A stretch of DNA of 11,853 nucleotides from Bacteroidales bacterium (GCA_003501665.1 DNOQ01000357.1:1-11853); one strand, 5' to 3'; positions 1 through 8,084 are shown, counted from the stretch's first letter. The notes: generated by a model from the letters alone, not told the origin. Made by a program: numbers and translations.

Positions 1-11
1 AAATATAAAAA

Positions 12-53
12 CTACGTATTAAAAAACGTATTATAATACGTAGATTAATACGC
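12..53. repeat. AT-rich inverted repeat cluster built on ACGTATT
   Basis: A 9-bp inverted repeat, CTACGTATT (12-20) and AATACGTAG (35-43), encloses a second copy of ACGTATT (26-32). That inner copy forms a perfect 16-bp palindrome, ACGTATTATAATACGT (26-41). A degenerate fourth copy, AATACGC, is at 47-53. So four 7-bp half-sites lie within 40 bp, two in each orientation. The cluster is downstream of the minus-strand gene ending at 187 and could be a weak terminator hairpin for it, or a protein-binding site for a neighbour to the left. The stem has little GC and no clear U-tract, so an ordinary intrinsic terminator is not well supported. The symmetry is seen directly; the role is unknown. Confidence 0.55.
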
Positions 54-82
54 AGTTATCTCTTCTCTTCGTCCCTTCGTCT

Positions 83-201
83 CACTACTCGCAAATCACA
101 AATCACCACTCACAAATCACCACTCACAAATCACCACTCACAAATCACCACTCACAAATCACCACTCACAAATCACCACTCACAAATCACAAATCACTTA
201 T
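83..201. repeat. Heptamer-periodic tandem array (17 units of 7 bp)
   Basis: Read on the plus strand from 83, the sequence divides without slippage into 17 heptamers: CACTACT, CGCAAAT, six perfect copies of the pair CACAAAT+CACCACT (97-180), then CACAAAT, CACAAAT and CACTTAT. The dominant repeat is therefore a 14-bp dimer inside a 7-bp period. On the minus strand the unit reads AGTGGTGATTTGTG and contains TGA twice. Since 14 is not a multiple of 3, successive copies place TGA in all three frames. The stop codon of the GH3 gene (TGA, 187-189) and its last codons lie within the array. It belongs to the same heptamer family as the array at 3175-3213. It is non-coding; nothing else is recognised in 1-186 apart from the inverted repeat at 12-53. 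Confidence 0.9.
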
Positions 202-3141
202 CGAATCATATACCGCCTGCAGGATCTCTGTCCTGATATTAAGTGACGACAGCCGGTTGTTATTCCGGGTCGGATAAACTCTGTTGCTTAGGAAAACATA
301 ACTTATTTCCTTAACCGGATCGGCCCATACGAATGTGCCGGTATACCCGGAATGCCCAAAACTCTCAGGCGATGCGCCTCTTGTGGGGTATGTATCTTTT
401 TGCGGAAGTTCTGAATTATTAAGCAGTGGTTTATCGAATCCCAATCCTCTTCTGTTTTTGTTTTCAGGGAACTGAACGCTGGTATATTTCAACATCACAT
501 CTCTTCCAATCAGTTGTTCTCCTCCGTAATCTCCCATTCGCCGGTAAAGTTCCATCAGTTTTAAAAGGTCATTTGCCGTTGCAAAGAGTCCGGCATGTCC
601 GGAAATACCTCCAAGCATTGCTGCATTTTCATCATGAACGGTACCCTGTAACTGCTGCATCCGGAAGAATGTGTCATTTTCGGTAGGTACCAGCCTGCTC
701 AGAGAATATTTCAGGTACGGGTTATAAACTATATCATAAGCTCCGATTTTGTGATAGATCCTTCGCGTAACGAAATCGGTCCAGTTTTCTCCCGAAAGAT
801 TTTCAACTATCGCCGGAGTCAATATAAATGTAAGATCCGAGTAAACATATTTCTTTTCGCCAAGGGGGGTCTTTTTTATCTCACTAAATATTTTTTCCCT
901 GTAATTCCTGTTTATATAAAGTTTATCGGAAATTTTGACGGGGAATCTGTCTGAAGGTACATACCTGATCGCTCTTCTTTTATATACAGAATCCTTTTTT
1001 ATCGTTTCTCTCCATGGTACAATTGATGGAGTCAGTCCTGCCTGATGGGCGAGGAGATCTTTCATAACAAGATCTCCCTTATCGGAATGTCTGAATTGGG
1101 GGATATAGTTACCCAGTGTCTCTTCAGTTGAGAACCTTCCTTCTGTCTCGAGTATCATTAATCCCGGAAGAGATGATGAGACTTTTGTAACTGAAGCCAG
1201 ATCAAAAAGATCACCTTTGTCCAGAGCAACCCGGTAATCAAATGTATGGTACCCGTATGTTTTATGAAAGATCACTATTCCTTTTCTTGCCACGATAACT
1301 TCACATCCGGGATATGCTCCTGCATCCAGACCTGCTTTTGCAACAGAATCTATTTTGGAGTGCAATATTTTTGATGAAAGACCTGCATTTTCTGGAAATC
1401 CGTACTGCAACCTGAGATTTCCCTGTGTTTTCAGTCCATATCCGGCAGTCCATTTATCGTTGATCGTTACCGGTAGAGAACCTTTTGCTCCAATACCTCC
1501 AAAGATTAGCTGGATAGCAAGATCCTCTGTATGATCAGTTTCCTCGTAAGCAAGAATAAGACCGGCACTGTTTTGAAGTGATTCAAGCTTCTGCAGGGCA
1601 TAGGGATTTCCGAAGTAAGTTACAACCGTATTATGTGCACTGGTAAGTTGTTCAAGAAAACCGGGAAGTGCAGGACTTATCCCAAAATCTGCCCGGGGTC
1701 GCTGATCGGTGTTATAAATGCCGGCAAGGATGATATCGTAATGTGATAATGTATCCAAAACCCGGGCTGTCTGATTTATATCTGCCGGATCGACCTGAAA
1801 ATCAACCACGGGAAAATAATCAGCTGCTCTTTGCTGGAATTTTGTAAGTTTATTCCTGTTAATTACCAGAGTGGCAATCTTAATTGTATCAAGATGCCTG
1901 AGGGGAAGGATATTATCTCTGTTATTCAGCAGGGTAAGGGAGTTGGAGTACAATTCCCTTATAAGCGCTTTTGTATCGGCCGGAAGAAGTTCTTCGGCAA
2001 TATTTTCTGTCCGGACCGGTTTCTGTATATTTAATCCTGCCCAGTATTTCGCAGCAAGCACTTTGCGGCATTTTTCCGTTATCAGCTCCTGTGTTATCTC
2101 TTTCTTGCTTATCCTGTCCATGATTGTTAAAATTGTCTTTTCAGGATCGGTCACATATTCAAGGACATCGATTCCCGATTTCAGGGCCAGAACATCGACT
2201 TCACCCGGAACGGTATATTTTGTTATTCCATCCATATTCATGGCATCGGAGAGAATGAGTCCTCTGAATGACAATTCATTTCTGAGTATCTGTGTAAGGA
2301 TCGCAGGTGAAACTGTGGCCGGAAGGTTTTCAGCCTGATCAATCAACGGAAGGCTTATATGTGCCGGCATTATGCATGAGATACCGGAATTTATGAGAGA
2401 CCTGAATGGAACAAGTTCAACCGATTCAAGTCTTTCCTTTGAATGTCTTATTACCGGAAGGTCGAGATGGGAATCCACCTCGGTATCGCCATGTCCCGGG
2501 AAATGTTTTGCTGTTGAAATCACTCCGTTATCCTGCAATCCTTTCATGTACATAATCGCTTTTGCGGCTGATTTATAAGGATCTTCACCGAAAGACCTGA
2601 AATTGATTACAGGATTCTTTGGATTGTTATTAAGGTCCGCTACAGGTGCAAGATTGATGTTAACACCTGCTCTTTTGAATTGTGCGGCAACGGCTGTTCC
2701 CATTCTGTAAATAAGTGAATCATTATCTGCAGCGCCCAGTGTAAGCTGGTATGGAAACTTTTCGATGCCTGACAGCCTCATACCCAGTCCCCACTCACCA
2801 TCAGTCACGATCATCATGGGTACTTTCGATATTTTCCGGAAATAGTTGACCAGTTCAGCCTGTCTGCGGGGTTCTCCCTGAAAAAAGATAACGCCTCCGA
2901 TCCTGTGTTTTCTGATCATGTCGGCCAGCCAGACCTCATGATCAGTTTCACCCTTTGCGAATGCGGCCACCCAGACAAGCTGACCAATCTTTTCCTGCAA
3001 CGAAAGCGAATTAAGGACCGAGTCAACCCAGGGATGATCCAGATATTTATTGAACGGAGGATCACATTTCTGTGCATTCAGATCGATAATTGATAATATT
3101 AAAATTGTTGAGACCAGAAACTTAAATCTGCGATAATCCAT
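187..3141 (-). CDS. Secreted GH3 beta-N-acetylglucosaminidase fused to beta-lactamase-like serine hydrolase
   Basis: The protein has 984 residues. A signal peptide covers about 1-23 (basic start, hydrophobic core, cleavage near LNA/Q); there is no lipobox cysteine, so it should be periplasmic or exported. The GH3 N-terminal domain (about 35-370) carries the NagZ signature KHFPGHG (212-218) followed by D223-S-H225, the Asp/His pair used as general acid/base in NagZ, and the nucleophile Asp299 in SDAMNM. A GH3 C-terminal-like domain follows (about 390-570). A class C beta-lactamase/esterase domain (about 590-984) has S650-x-x-K653, Y767-S-D769 in the YxN position, and H930-S-G932 in the KTG position. 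The length and domain order match GH3/serine-hydrolase fusions known in Bacteroidota. The likely reaction is removal of non-reducing GlcNAc from peptidoglycan fragments; the hydrolase domain may be an esterase or peptidase rather than a beta-lactamase. It lies 74 bp downstream of murQ on the same strand, with a heptamer array between them. The ATG at 3141 is the start directly before the leader. The domain calls are firm; the exact substrate is inferred. Confidence 0.93.
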   Translation of the reverse strand: MDYRRFKFLVSTILILSIIDLNAQKCDPPFNKYLDHPWVDSVLNSLSLQEKIGQLVWVAAFAKGETDHEVWLADMIRKHRIGGVIFFQGEPRRQAELVNYFRKISKVPMMIVTDGEWGLGMRLSGIEKFPYQLTLGAADNDSLIYRMGTAVAAQFKRAGVNINLAPVADLNNNPKNPVINFRSFGEDPYKSAAKAIMYMKGLQDNGVISTAKHFPGHGDTEVDSHLDLPVIRHSKERLESVELVPFRSLINSGISCIMPAHISLPLIDQAENLPATVSPAILTQILRNELSFRGLILSDAMNMDGITKYTVPGEVDVLALKSGIDVLEYVTDPEKTILTIMDRISKKEITQELITEKCRKVLAAKYWAGLNIQKPVRTENIAEELLPADTKALIRELYSNSLTLLNNRDNILPLRHLDTIKIATLVINRNKLTKFQQRAADYFPVVDFQVDPADINQTARVLDTLSHYDIILAGIYNTDQRPRADFGISPALPGFLEQLTSAHNTVVTYFGNPYALQKLESLQNSAGLILAYEETDHTEDLAIQLIFGGIGAKGSLPVTINDKWTAGYGLKTQGNLRLQYGFPENAGLSSKILHSKIDSVAKAGLDAGAYPGCEVIVARKGIVIFHKTYGYHTFDYRVALDKGDLFDLASVTKVSSSLPGLMILETEGRFSTEETLGNYIPQFRHSDKGDLVMKDLLAHQAGLTPSIVPWRETIKKDSVYKRRAIRYVPSDRFPVKISDKLYINRNYREKIFSEIKKTPLGEKKYVYSDLTFILTPAIVENLSGENWTDFVTRRIYHKIGAYDIVYNPYLKYSLSRLVPTENDTFFRMQQLQGTVHDENAAMLGGISGHAGLFATANDLLKLMELYRRMGDYGGEQLIGRDVMLKYTSVQFPENKNRRGLGFDKPLLNNSELPQKDTYPTRGASPESFGHSGYTGTFVWADPVKEISYVFLSNRVYPTRNNNRLSSLNIRTEILQAVYDSISDL

Positions 3142-3174
3142 TATTGCTTAATATTTTAGTAATATCATATTATT

Positions 3175-3213
3175 CACTACTCACCACCCACAACTCACAA
3201 CTCACAACTCACC
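3175..3213. repeat. Second heptamer array, downstream of murQ
   Basis: The plus strand reads CACTACT, CACCACC, CACAACT three times, then a partial CACC, all in 7-bp register. It has the same length unit and the same CAC-N-A-N-T pattern as the array at 83-201, and it begins with the identical heptamer CACTACT. It sits 2 bp past the murQ stop codon (3216-3218), between murQ and the GH3 gene. Both arrays therefore follow the 3' end of a minus-strand gene. On that strand it reads AGTTGTG repeats. Its role is unknown; it could be a dispersed intergenic short tandem repeat or affect transcript ends. Confidence 0.8.
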
Positions 3214-3215
3214 GC

Positions 3216-4055
3216 TTACTTTTTTCTTCGATAAAACTCGATAGCTTTCCTGACCGACCCGTGTTCCAGAAGTAAGATCCTTGCTGCATCTCTCTGAATG
3301 TTCAGTTCCTCCACGATCATACGGGTACCCCGTTCTATAAGCTTTTTGTTGGTGAGCTGCATGTTGACCATTTTATTTCCTTTAACTCTTCCCAGTTTGA
3401 TCATCACGGTTGTGGTAATCATATTCAGGATCATTTTCTGAGCCGTGCCGGCCTTCATCCTGGTACTTCCGGTAACGAATTCAGGACCGACTACTGCAAC
3501 TACCGGAATTTCAGCCGCTTCAGCCAGTTTCCCTTCAGGATTACATGTAACGCATCCCGTAAGGATACCGTTCTCCCTGGCTTTCCTGACACCACCAACC
3601 ACATAGGGTGTTGTTCCGGAGGCTGCAATACCTATAACTGTATCATCTTTACTGATGTTGAATATTTCTAACTCTTTCCATGCTTTTTCAGGATCATCCT
3701 CTGCCGATTCAACAGCTTTACGGATAGCTGAATCTCCTCCTGCTATAAGACCAATCACCATGTTGCCCGGAACCCCGAAGGTGGGTGGTATTTCTGAGGC
3801 ATCAACAACACCCAGCCTGCCGCTTGTTCCGGCTCCGAGATAAAAAATACGGCCTCCTCTTTTCATTCTATCAACAATGCCGTTAATAAGCTTTTCAATC
3901 TGCGGAATAGCCTTCTTTACCGCAATATGAACCTTTGAATCTTCCCTGTTGATGTTGATAAGCAATTCCCTTATACTCATTTTTTCGAGGTTATCGAAAT
4001 TGGAAGGATATTCGGTGACACTAAGTTTTTGCGGTGTGATCTCAGGTTCATGCAT
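3216..4055 (-). CDS. murQ: N-acetylmuramic acid 6-phosphate etherase
   Basis: MurQ cleaves the D-lactyl ether of MurNAc-6-phosphate to give GlcNAc-6-phosphate and D-lactate in the cytoplasm, the committing step of muramic acid salvage. The 279-residue protein is a single SIS-fold unit with no signal peptide, slightly shorter than the roughly 300 residues usual for the family. Diagnostic stretches are GTSGRLG (76-82) followed by DASEIPPTFG, with Glu88 matching the catalytic Glu of E. coli MurQ (Glu83). KAVESAED contains Glu116, matching the second acidic residue (Glu114 in E. coli). GSTRMKAGTAQK follows at about 196-207. The start codon overlaps the stop of the upstream kinase as TAATG (4057-4053), which suggests translational coupling and tight kinase/etherase co-expression. 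All key residues are present and nothing looks degraded. Confidence 0.97.
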   Translation of the reverse strand: MHEPEITPQKLSVTEYPSNFDNLEKMSIRELLININREDSKVHIAVKKAIPQIEKLINGIVDRMKRGGRIFYLGAGTSGRLGVVDASEIPPTFGVPGNMVIGLIAGGDSAIRKAVESAEDDPEKAWKELEIFNISKDDTVIGIAASGTTPYVVGGVRKARENGILTGCVTCNPEGKLAEAAEIPVVAVVGPEFVTGSTRMKAGTAQKMILNMITTTVMIKLGRVKGNKMVNMQLTNKKLIERGTRMIVEELNIQRDAARILLLEHGSVRKAIEFYRRKK

Positions 4056-4909
4056 TACAGTGATGAATTAAGATTATTTATATGGAATTTTATCAGATCG
4101 GTCATTGGAGATAATGTGATTGTACCTAGTCTAAGTTTATTCAGCACAATTAATTCCACGAGGAAAGATCTGAAATAAAAGGCTATGCTGCCTGTAAAAT
4201 GGACAGGTAAGGTTTTAGATTCAGGATATTGAAGAATATTCCTGACTATGAATTCATGGAAGCTCGTTCTTATTATTTCCTGAAGTTCGGGTATTTCTAT
4301 ATTATCTGAAATAAACATGGTAAATTGTCCAAGGAATCTGTTCGGAAATGGCTTCATATAGACTCTTTCGAGGATCTCGGCCGGTGTGATTCGGTAAGTA
4401 TTAAAAAAAACATCAATAACTGACCGGGATATCTGTTTTTTCAGAACTGCCGAAAGAAGTTTTCTGCCTATTACGGCTCCTCCTCCTTCATCCCCGAGAA
4501 TATATCCCAGGGGTGAAACATTTGATACAATTTTATTACCGTCGTAATAACATGAATTGGAGCCTGTACCCATTATACAGGCTATACCGGGATCATTCTG
4601 ACAAAGGGAACGTGCAGCACCCAGCAGGTCACTTCCGATGAATATATTATCGGCAGCCAGGAATCTGCCAATGGCATTTCTGACCACATTGTTCTTTGCC
4701 TCAGTATTGCAACCTGTGCCATAGAAAAAAACTTTCCTGAAAGACTTCCTGTAATGAGGCGCCAGTTCTTTTTCAAGTAACTGGTATATACCATTCTCTG
4801 ACAGGAAATATGGATTTATGCCTCCGGTGTAAATCGATTCCTGAGCAATATTGCCCTTAATAACTTTCCATTCAGTTTTTGTCGATCCGCTGTCTGCTAC
4901 AAGTATCAT
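4055..4909 (-). CDS. murK: BadF/BcrA-family amino-sugar kinase, likely MurNAc/GlcNAc kinase (MurK-like)
   Basis: This is a 284-residue cytoplasmic kinase of the ASKHA fold (BadF/BadG/BcrA/BcrD, N-acetylglucosamine-kinase-like). The phosphate-1 loop is DSGSTKTEW (6-14). Asp95 in SDLLGAAR is the likely catalytic base. The phosphate-2 loop is GTGSNS (114-119), followed by the family's GDEGGG (139-144), and an FTGSIA adenosine-site stretch lies near the C-terminus. MurK enzymes of this family phosphorylate MurNAc and/or GlcNAc at O6, and in Tannerella forsythia a murK gene sits with murQ and a transporter, murT. Here the stop codon overlaps the murQ start by one base (TAATG), so the product would feed MurQ directly. 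The transporter is absent from this operon within the window. GlcNAc or glucosamine specificity cannot be excluded from sequence alone; the murK symbol rests on family plus the coupling to murQ. The ATG at 4909 places the phosphate loop at residue 6, as is normal for the family. Confidence 0.88.
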   Translation of the reverse strand: MILVADSGSTKTEWKVIKGNIAQESIYTGGINPYFLSENGIYQLLEKELAPHYRKSFRKVFFYGTGCNTEAKNNVVRNAIGRFLAADNIFIGSDLLGAARSLCQNDPGIACIMGTGSNSCYYDGNKIVSNVSPLGYILGDEGGGAVIGRKLLSAVLKKQISRSVIDVFFNTYRITPAEILERVYMKPFPNRFLGQFTMFISDNIEIPELQEIIRTSFHEFIVRNILQYPESKTLPVHFTGSIAFYFRSFLVELIVLNKLRLGTITLSPMTDLIKFHINNLNSSL

Positions 4910-4988
4910 ACATATACAGTTTATTGAACAGATTGTAAAAGTAAAGCAAATAAGTCGTTTATTTTAAAGAGACGGTTAAAGAAAACGC
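4910..4988. promoter_or_regulatory. Divergent intergenic region between murK-murQ and the amidase gene
   Basis: This 79-bp AT-rich spacer lies between two divergently transcribed start codons and should hold the promoters for both directions. A TTTG that could serve as a Bacteroidota -33 element is visible on the minus strand (plus-strand CAAA, 4947-4950), but no convincing TAnnTTTG -7 element is seen at the right distance on either strand. No Shine-Dalgarno precedes either start. The assignment rests on gene arrangement only. Confidence 0.45.
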
Positions 4989-7900
4989 ATGAAAAATTTG
5001 ACCAGGAATGATTATATTTCAATCCTAAAATATTCGGGGATGATCGGTTATATAAGAAAACATTTATCATTTTTTATTATTCTGTTGTTTCTTAATCCTT
5101 CCGGAGCGTTTGCACAGCGTACTGAAAAGTTGCAGAACCGGGCTGCTGAAAGGCTTAAAAAATGGGAAAATCCTTTAAATCAATGGAAACATATTGCTGT
5201 TCCGAAACCGGATTCCGTAAAAATTGAAACCGGAAGTGGGTTGGTTAATATTTTCTTCCCTCCCCAGCTTTCATATTATCCGTTCAGGGAAGAGAGTTGC
5301 AGAGAGTTCATCAGTTCGTTAAAAGAATCACTCGGAAGGAAATTCAGGAATTACAATATTCAGATATTTACAAATAATTATGGTCTTGATCAGCTGGTTC
5401 CAAATTACTTCAGGGTAGAATCTCCTGTCGATTCTTCACGATTTCCCAGGTTAGTTGAGGACAGGAAAATACTTATAAGGAAAGAAGACAGGATCTATCC
5501 TGAGAAAGGTCTTTCAGGCAACTCAATTGCCCTCTGGCACAGCCATGGTTATTATTTCGAAATGAACCTCGACAGATGGGAATACCAGCGGGCAAAACTG
5601 TTCGGCACGGTTGAGGACATCTCAATTATGGGTTATGTGGTCCCGTATCTTACACGGATGCTTGAAAATGCCGGAGCAACTGTTTTTCTTCCCAGAGAAA
5701 GAGATATACAGAAAAATGAAGTTATTGTCGATAACGACTGGTCAACCGGCAGCTCTGAACTTTTCTTAATGCCTGATCCTGAAATTGAAAGAATCAGAGA
5801 AGGGTTTCTGCTTACAGATACTCTTTTCCCGGGTCATAATCCTTTCAGGCAAGGGACATCACTCCGTATAAAAAGAGATTCAGCAGTATATATTCCTGAA
5901 ATACCCGAAAAGGGATACTATGCAGTCTATGTTTCCTATCCTCTGATGTCTGATAACTGCCGTTCGGTAAAATATATTGTTAATCATACCGGCGGAAGCA
6001 CAGACTTTATTGCAGATCAGACAATAGGGGGTGAAACATGGATCTATCTGGGAACGTTTCTCTTTGATAAAGGGAAAGATATCACAAGGGGTTCTGTTAC
6101 TGTCAGGGCTGGAGGTAAAAGTACCGGTTACATTGCACTTGATGCAGTTAAATTCGGAGGAGGAATGGGAAATGTAGCCAGAAAACCATCGGCAGAGATT
6201 ATTAATAACCAACAGTCAGCAATCGTAAAAGTATCCGGATCAGTTGTTCAGGATCCTGTGCAACAAACAGAATTCGGGTGGAAAATAAGCGGTAAGCCAA
6301 GGTTCCTTGAAGGTGCAAGATATTACCTTCAGTATGCAGGTATGCCGGATACAATGGTTTACAGCCCTAACACATATAAGAATGATTACAACGACGATTA
6401 TATGTCAAGAAGTCTGTGGGTAAATTATCTCATTGGCGAACCCTTTTCTGCTTATGATGATTCACGACAAAGAGGTCTTGGAATACCCATTGATCTTTCC
6501 CTTGCATTTCATACCGATGCGGGAGTGACTCCGGGCGATTCTGTCATTGGTACCCTGGCTATTTATTCAACAGCCACAGATAATGCCAGATTCCCTGATG
6601 GAACCTCAAGGATGGCAAGCAGGGATCTTTCAGATATTATTCAGACCCAGATAGTTGAGGATATAAGGGAGCTTTATAATCCCGGTTGGACAAGAAGAGG
6701 AATATGGGACAGGCCTTATTATGAAGCAAGGCGGCCAAATATACCAGGAATGCTGCTTGAGCTTCTTTCTCACCAGAATCTTGCCGACCAGAAATACGGG
6801 CTTGACCCCCGTTTCAGATTTGATGTAGGCAGGGCAGTCTATAAAGGTATACTGAAATATCTTGCATACGTAGAGAATAGAGAATATGTGGTTCAACCCC
6901 TGCCTGTTACGGATTTTGCAATTATGCCGGTCGGAGGGAAGAAAGTGAGATTATCCTGGGAACCGGTTACAGGTAAACTCGAGCCTTCATCAGCTCCCGA
7001 CAGGTATATTGTATATAAAAGAACCGGTGAAAATGGTTTTGATAACGGCACTCTGACTTATGAAACTTTTTACGAGACTGAACTTGAATCGTTTGATACA
7101 ATTTATGGTTTTAAAGTGACGGCAGTTAATAATGGTGGTGAAAGTTTCGATTCCGAGATCCTTTCTGCCGGTATCAGATCAGGCAATTCAAAAAGTGTTC
7201 TGATAGTAAACGGATTTGACCGGATTTCGGGACCATCATGGTATGATAGCGGTAACATGGCAGGCATTACCTGGTGGGACGACAGGGGAGTGGCCGATCA
7301 CTATGATTTTATTCATATCGGCGATCAGTATGATTTTACCCGGAAGAATCCCTGGCTTGACGATGATTCGCCGGGATGGGGAGCATCATACTCAGATATG
7401 GCCGGCAAAGTTATTGCGGGAAACAGTTTTGATTATCCTTATATTCATGGGAAAGCTGTTATGAACGCCGGATATTCATTCTATTCTGTTTCTGATGAAT
7501 TTTTCTGCTCTGATGATTATGATCCTGTGTTATTCAATATAGTCGATCTGATCTTCGGGGAAGAGAAATCAACACCGTTTTTCAACGATACCTCCAGGAT
7601 CGATTTCAGGATATACACTTCTGAATTCATGAAAAGGATTGAAGAATTGACAAAATCAGGCACTTCAATATTCATGTCAGGTGCATATATCGGATCAGAC
7701 CTTAAAAACAGGCCGGACTCGACAGCCATAAAATTTGCAGGAAACCATTTGCATTTTATTCCCCGTACCGGACATGCGGTAAAGAAAGGAGAGGTGTATG
7801 CCACAGACTATGCAAAACCAACATTTTCTGGTAATTATAGCTTCAATACAGATTATTCCGAAAATATCTATTCGGTTGAGGCACCCGATGCAATTGAACC

Positions 7901-8075
7901 ATCAGGGGCAGGAGCAACATGCGCTTTCAGATACAAGGAGACCAATTCATCAGCCGGTGTAATGTTCAACGGGAAATACAGAACGGTAATTCTGGGATTT
8001 CCGTTCGAAACAATTGTTGATGAAGGGGAAAGGAATTCATTAATGAAACAGGTACTGAATTTTTTTAATAAATAA
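4989..8075 (+). CDS. Secreted Amidase_3-type N-acetylmuramoyl-L-alanine amidase with inserted golvesin domain, Fn3 and C-terminal domain
   Basis: This 1028-residue exported protein belongs to a family often mislabelled 'xanthan lyase' or 'golvesin C-terminal-like'. A signal peptide ends at AFA/Q (about residue 42). Starting at Met18 (5040) would give a more typical 25-residue leader, so that start is possible. An Amidase_3-like catalytic fold can be traced: His186 in WHSHG (183-187), Glu209 in GTVEDISIM, His508 in LAFHTDAG, and Glu591 in MLLELLSHQN. These match the three zinc ligands and the catalytic Glu of AmiC-type enzymes, followed by a 'DPRFRFDVGRAVYKGI' helix. Between ligands two and three lies a golvesin/Xly-CBD-like beta domain (about 298-390). 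A fibronectin type III domain (about 638-728) and a C-terminal Rossmann/GATase-like domain (about 733-1028) follow. It probably cuts the MurNAc-L-Ala amide outside the cytoplasm and gives denuded glycan. It heads the plus-strand group, 9 bp before the glycosyltransferase. Activity is inferred. Confidence 0.85.
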   Translation: MKNLTRNDYISILKYSGMIGYIRKHLSFFIILLFLNPSGAFAQRTEKLQNRAAERLKKWENPLNQWKHIAVPKPDSVKIETGSGLVNIFFPPQLSYYPFREESCREFISSLKESLGRKFRNYNIQIFTNNYGLDQLVPNYFRVESPVDSSRFPRLVEDRKILIRKEDRIYPEKGLSGNSIALWHSHGYYFEMNLDRWEYQRAKLFGTVEDISIMGYVVPYLTRMLENAGATVFLPRERDIQKNEVIVDNDWSTGSSELFLMPDPEIERIREGFLLTDTLFPGHNPFRQGTSLRIKRDSAVYIPEIPEKGYYAVYVSYPLMSDNCRSVKYIVNHTGGSTDFIADQTIGGETWIYLGTFLFDKGKDITRGSVTVRAGGKSTGYIALDAVKFGGGMGNVARKPSAEIINNQQSAIVKVSGSVVQDPVQQTEFGWKISGKPRFLEGARYYLQYAGMPDTMVYSPNTYKNDYNDDYMSRSLWVNYLIGEPFSAYDDSRQRGLGIPIDLSLAFHTDAGVTPGDSVIGTLAIYSTATDNARFPDGTSRMASRDLSDIIQTQIVEDIRELYNPGWTRRGIWDRPYYEARRPNIPGMLLELLSHQNLADQKYGLDPRFRFDVGRAVYKGILKYLAYVENREYVVQPLPVTDFAIMPVGGKKVRLSWEPVTGKLEPSSAPDRYIVYKRTGENGFDNGTLTYETFYETELESFDTIYGFKVTAVNNGGESFDSEILSAGIRSGNSKSVLIVNGFDRISGPSWYDSGNMAGITWWDDRGVADHYDFIHIGDQYDFTRKNPWLDDDSPGWGASYSDMAGKVIAGNSFDYPYIHGKAVMNAGYSFYSVSDEFFCSDDYDPVLFNIVDLIFGEEKSTPFFNDTSRIDFRIYTSEFMKRIEELTKSGTSIFMSGAYIGSDLKNRPDSTAIKFAGNHLHFIPRTGHAVKKGEVYATDYAKPTFSGNYSFNTDYSENIYSVEAPDAIEPSGAGATCAFRYKETNSSAGVMFNGKYRTVILGFPFETIVDEGERNSLMKQVLNFFNK

Positions 8076-8084
8076 TTTGCATTC

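Noticed and set aside
83..201. Possible CRISPR array, because of regular repeats.
   Set aside because: Units are 7/14 bp with no unique spacers of 25-40 bp, and no cas gene is in the window.
1871..2338. A 155-codon open frame on the plus strand inside the GH3 gene.
   Set aside because: It lies antisense to conserved GH3 coding sequence, has no recognisable motif and no start signal; it is a shadow frame.
187..3141. Annotating the C-terminal domain as an antibiotic-resistance beta-lactamase.
   Set aside because: SxxK, YSD and HSG fit the wider serine hydrolase/esterase family, and the GH3 fusion points to cell-wall substrates; resistance is not supported.
3156..3174. Short AT-only inverted repeat (TAATAT-C-ATATTA) before the GH3 start as an operator.
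   Set aside because: In sequence this AT-rich such palindromes are expected by chance, and nothing else supports it.
7741..7760. NHLHF in the amidase C-terminus as a HIT-like motif.
   Set aside because: It lacks the surrounding Gly/Ser-rich loop and the Gln of HxHxQ, and it lies in an unrelated domain.
4989..8075. 'Xanthan lyase' as the function of the golvesin-domain protein.
   Set aside because: No polysaccharide lyase motif is visible, whereas zinc ligands and the catalytic Glu of Amidase_3 are; the label probably spreads through the golvesin/Xly binding domain alone.
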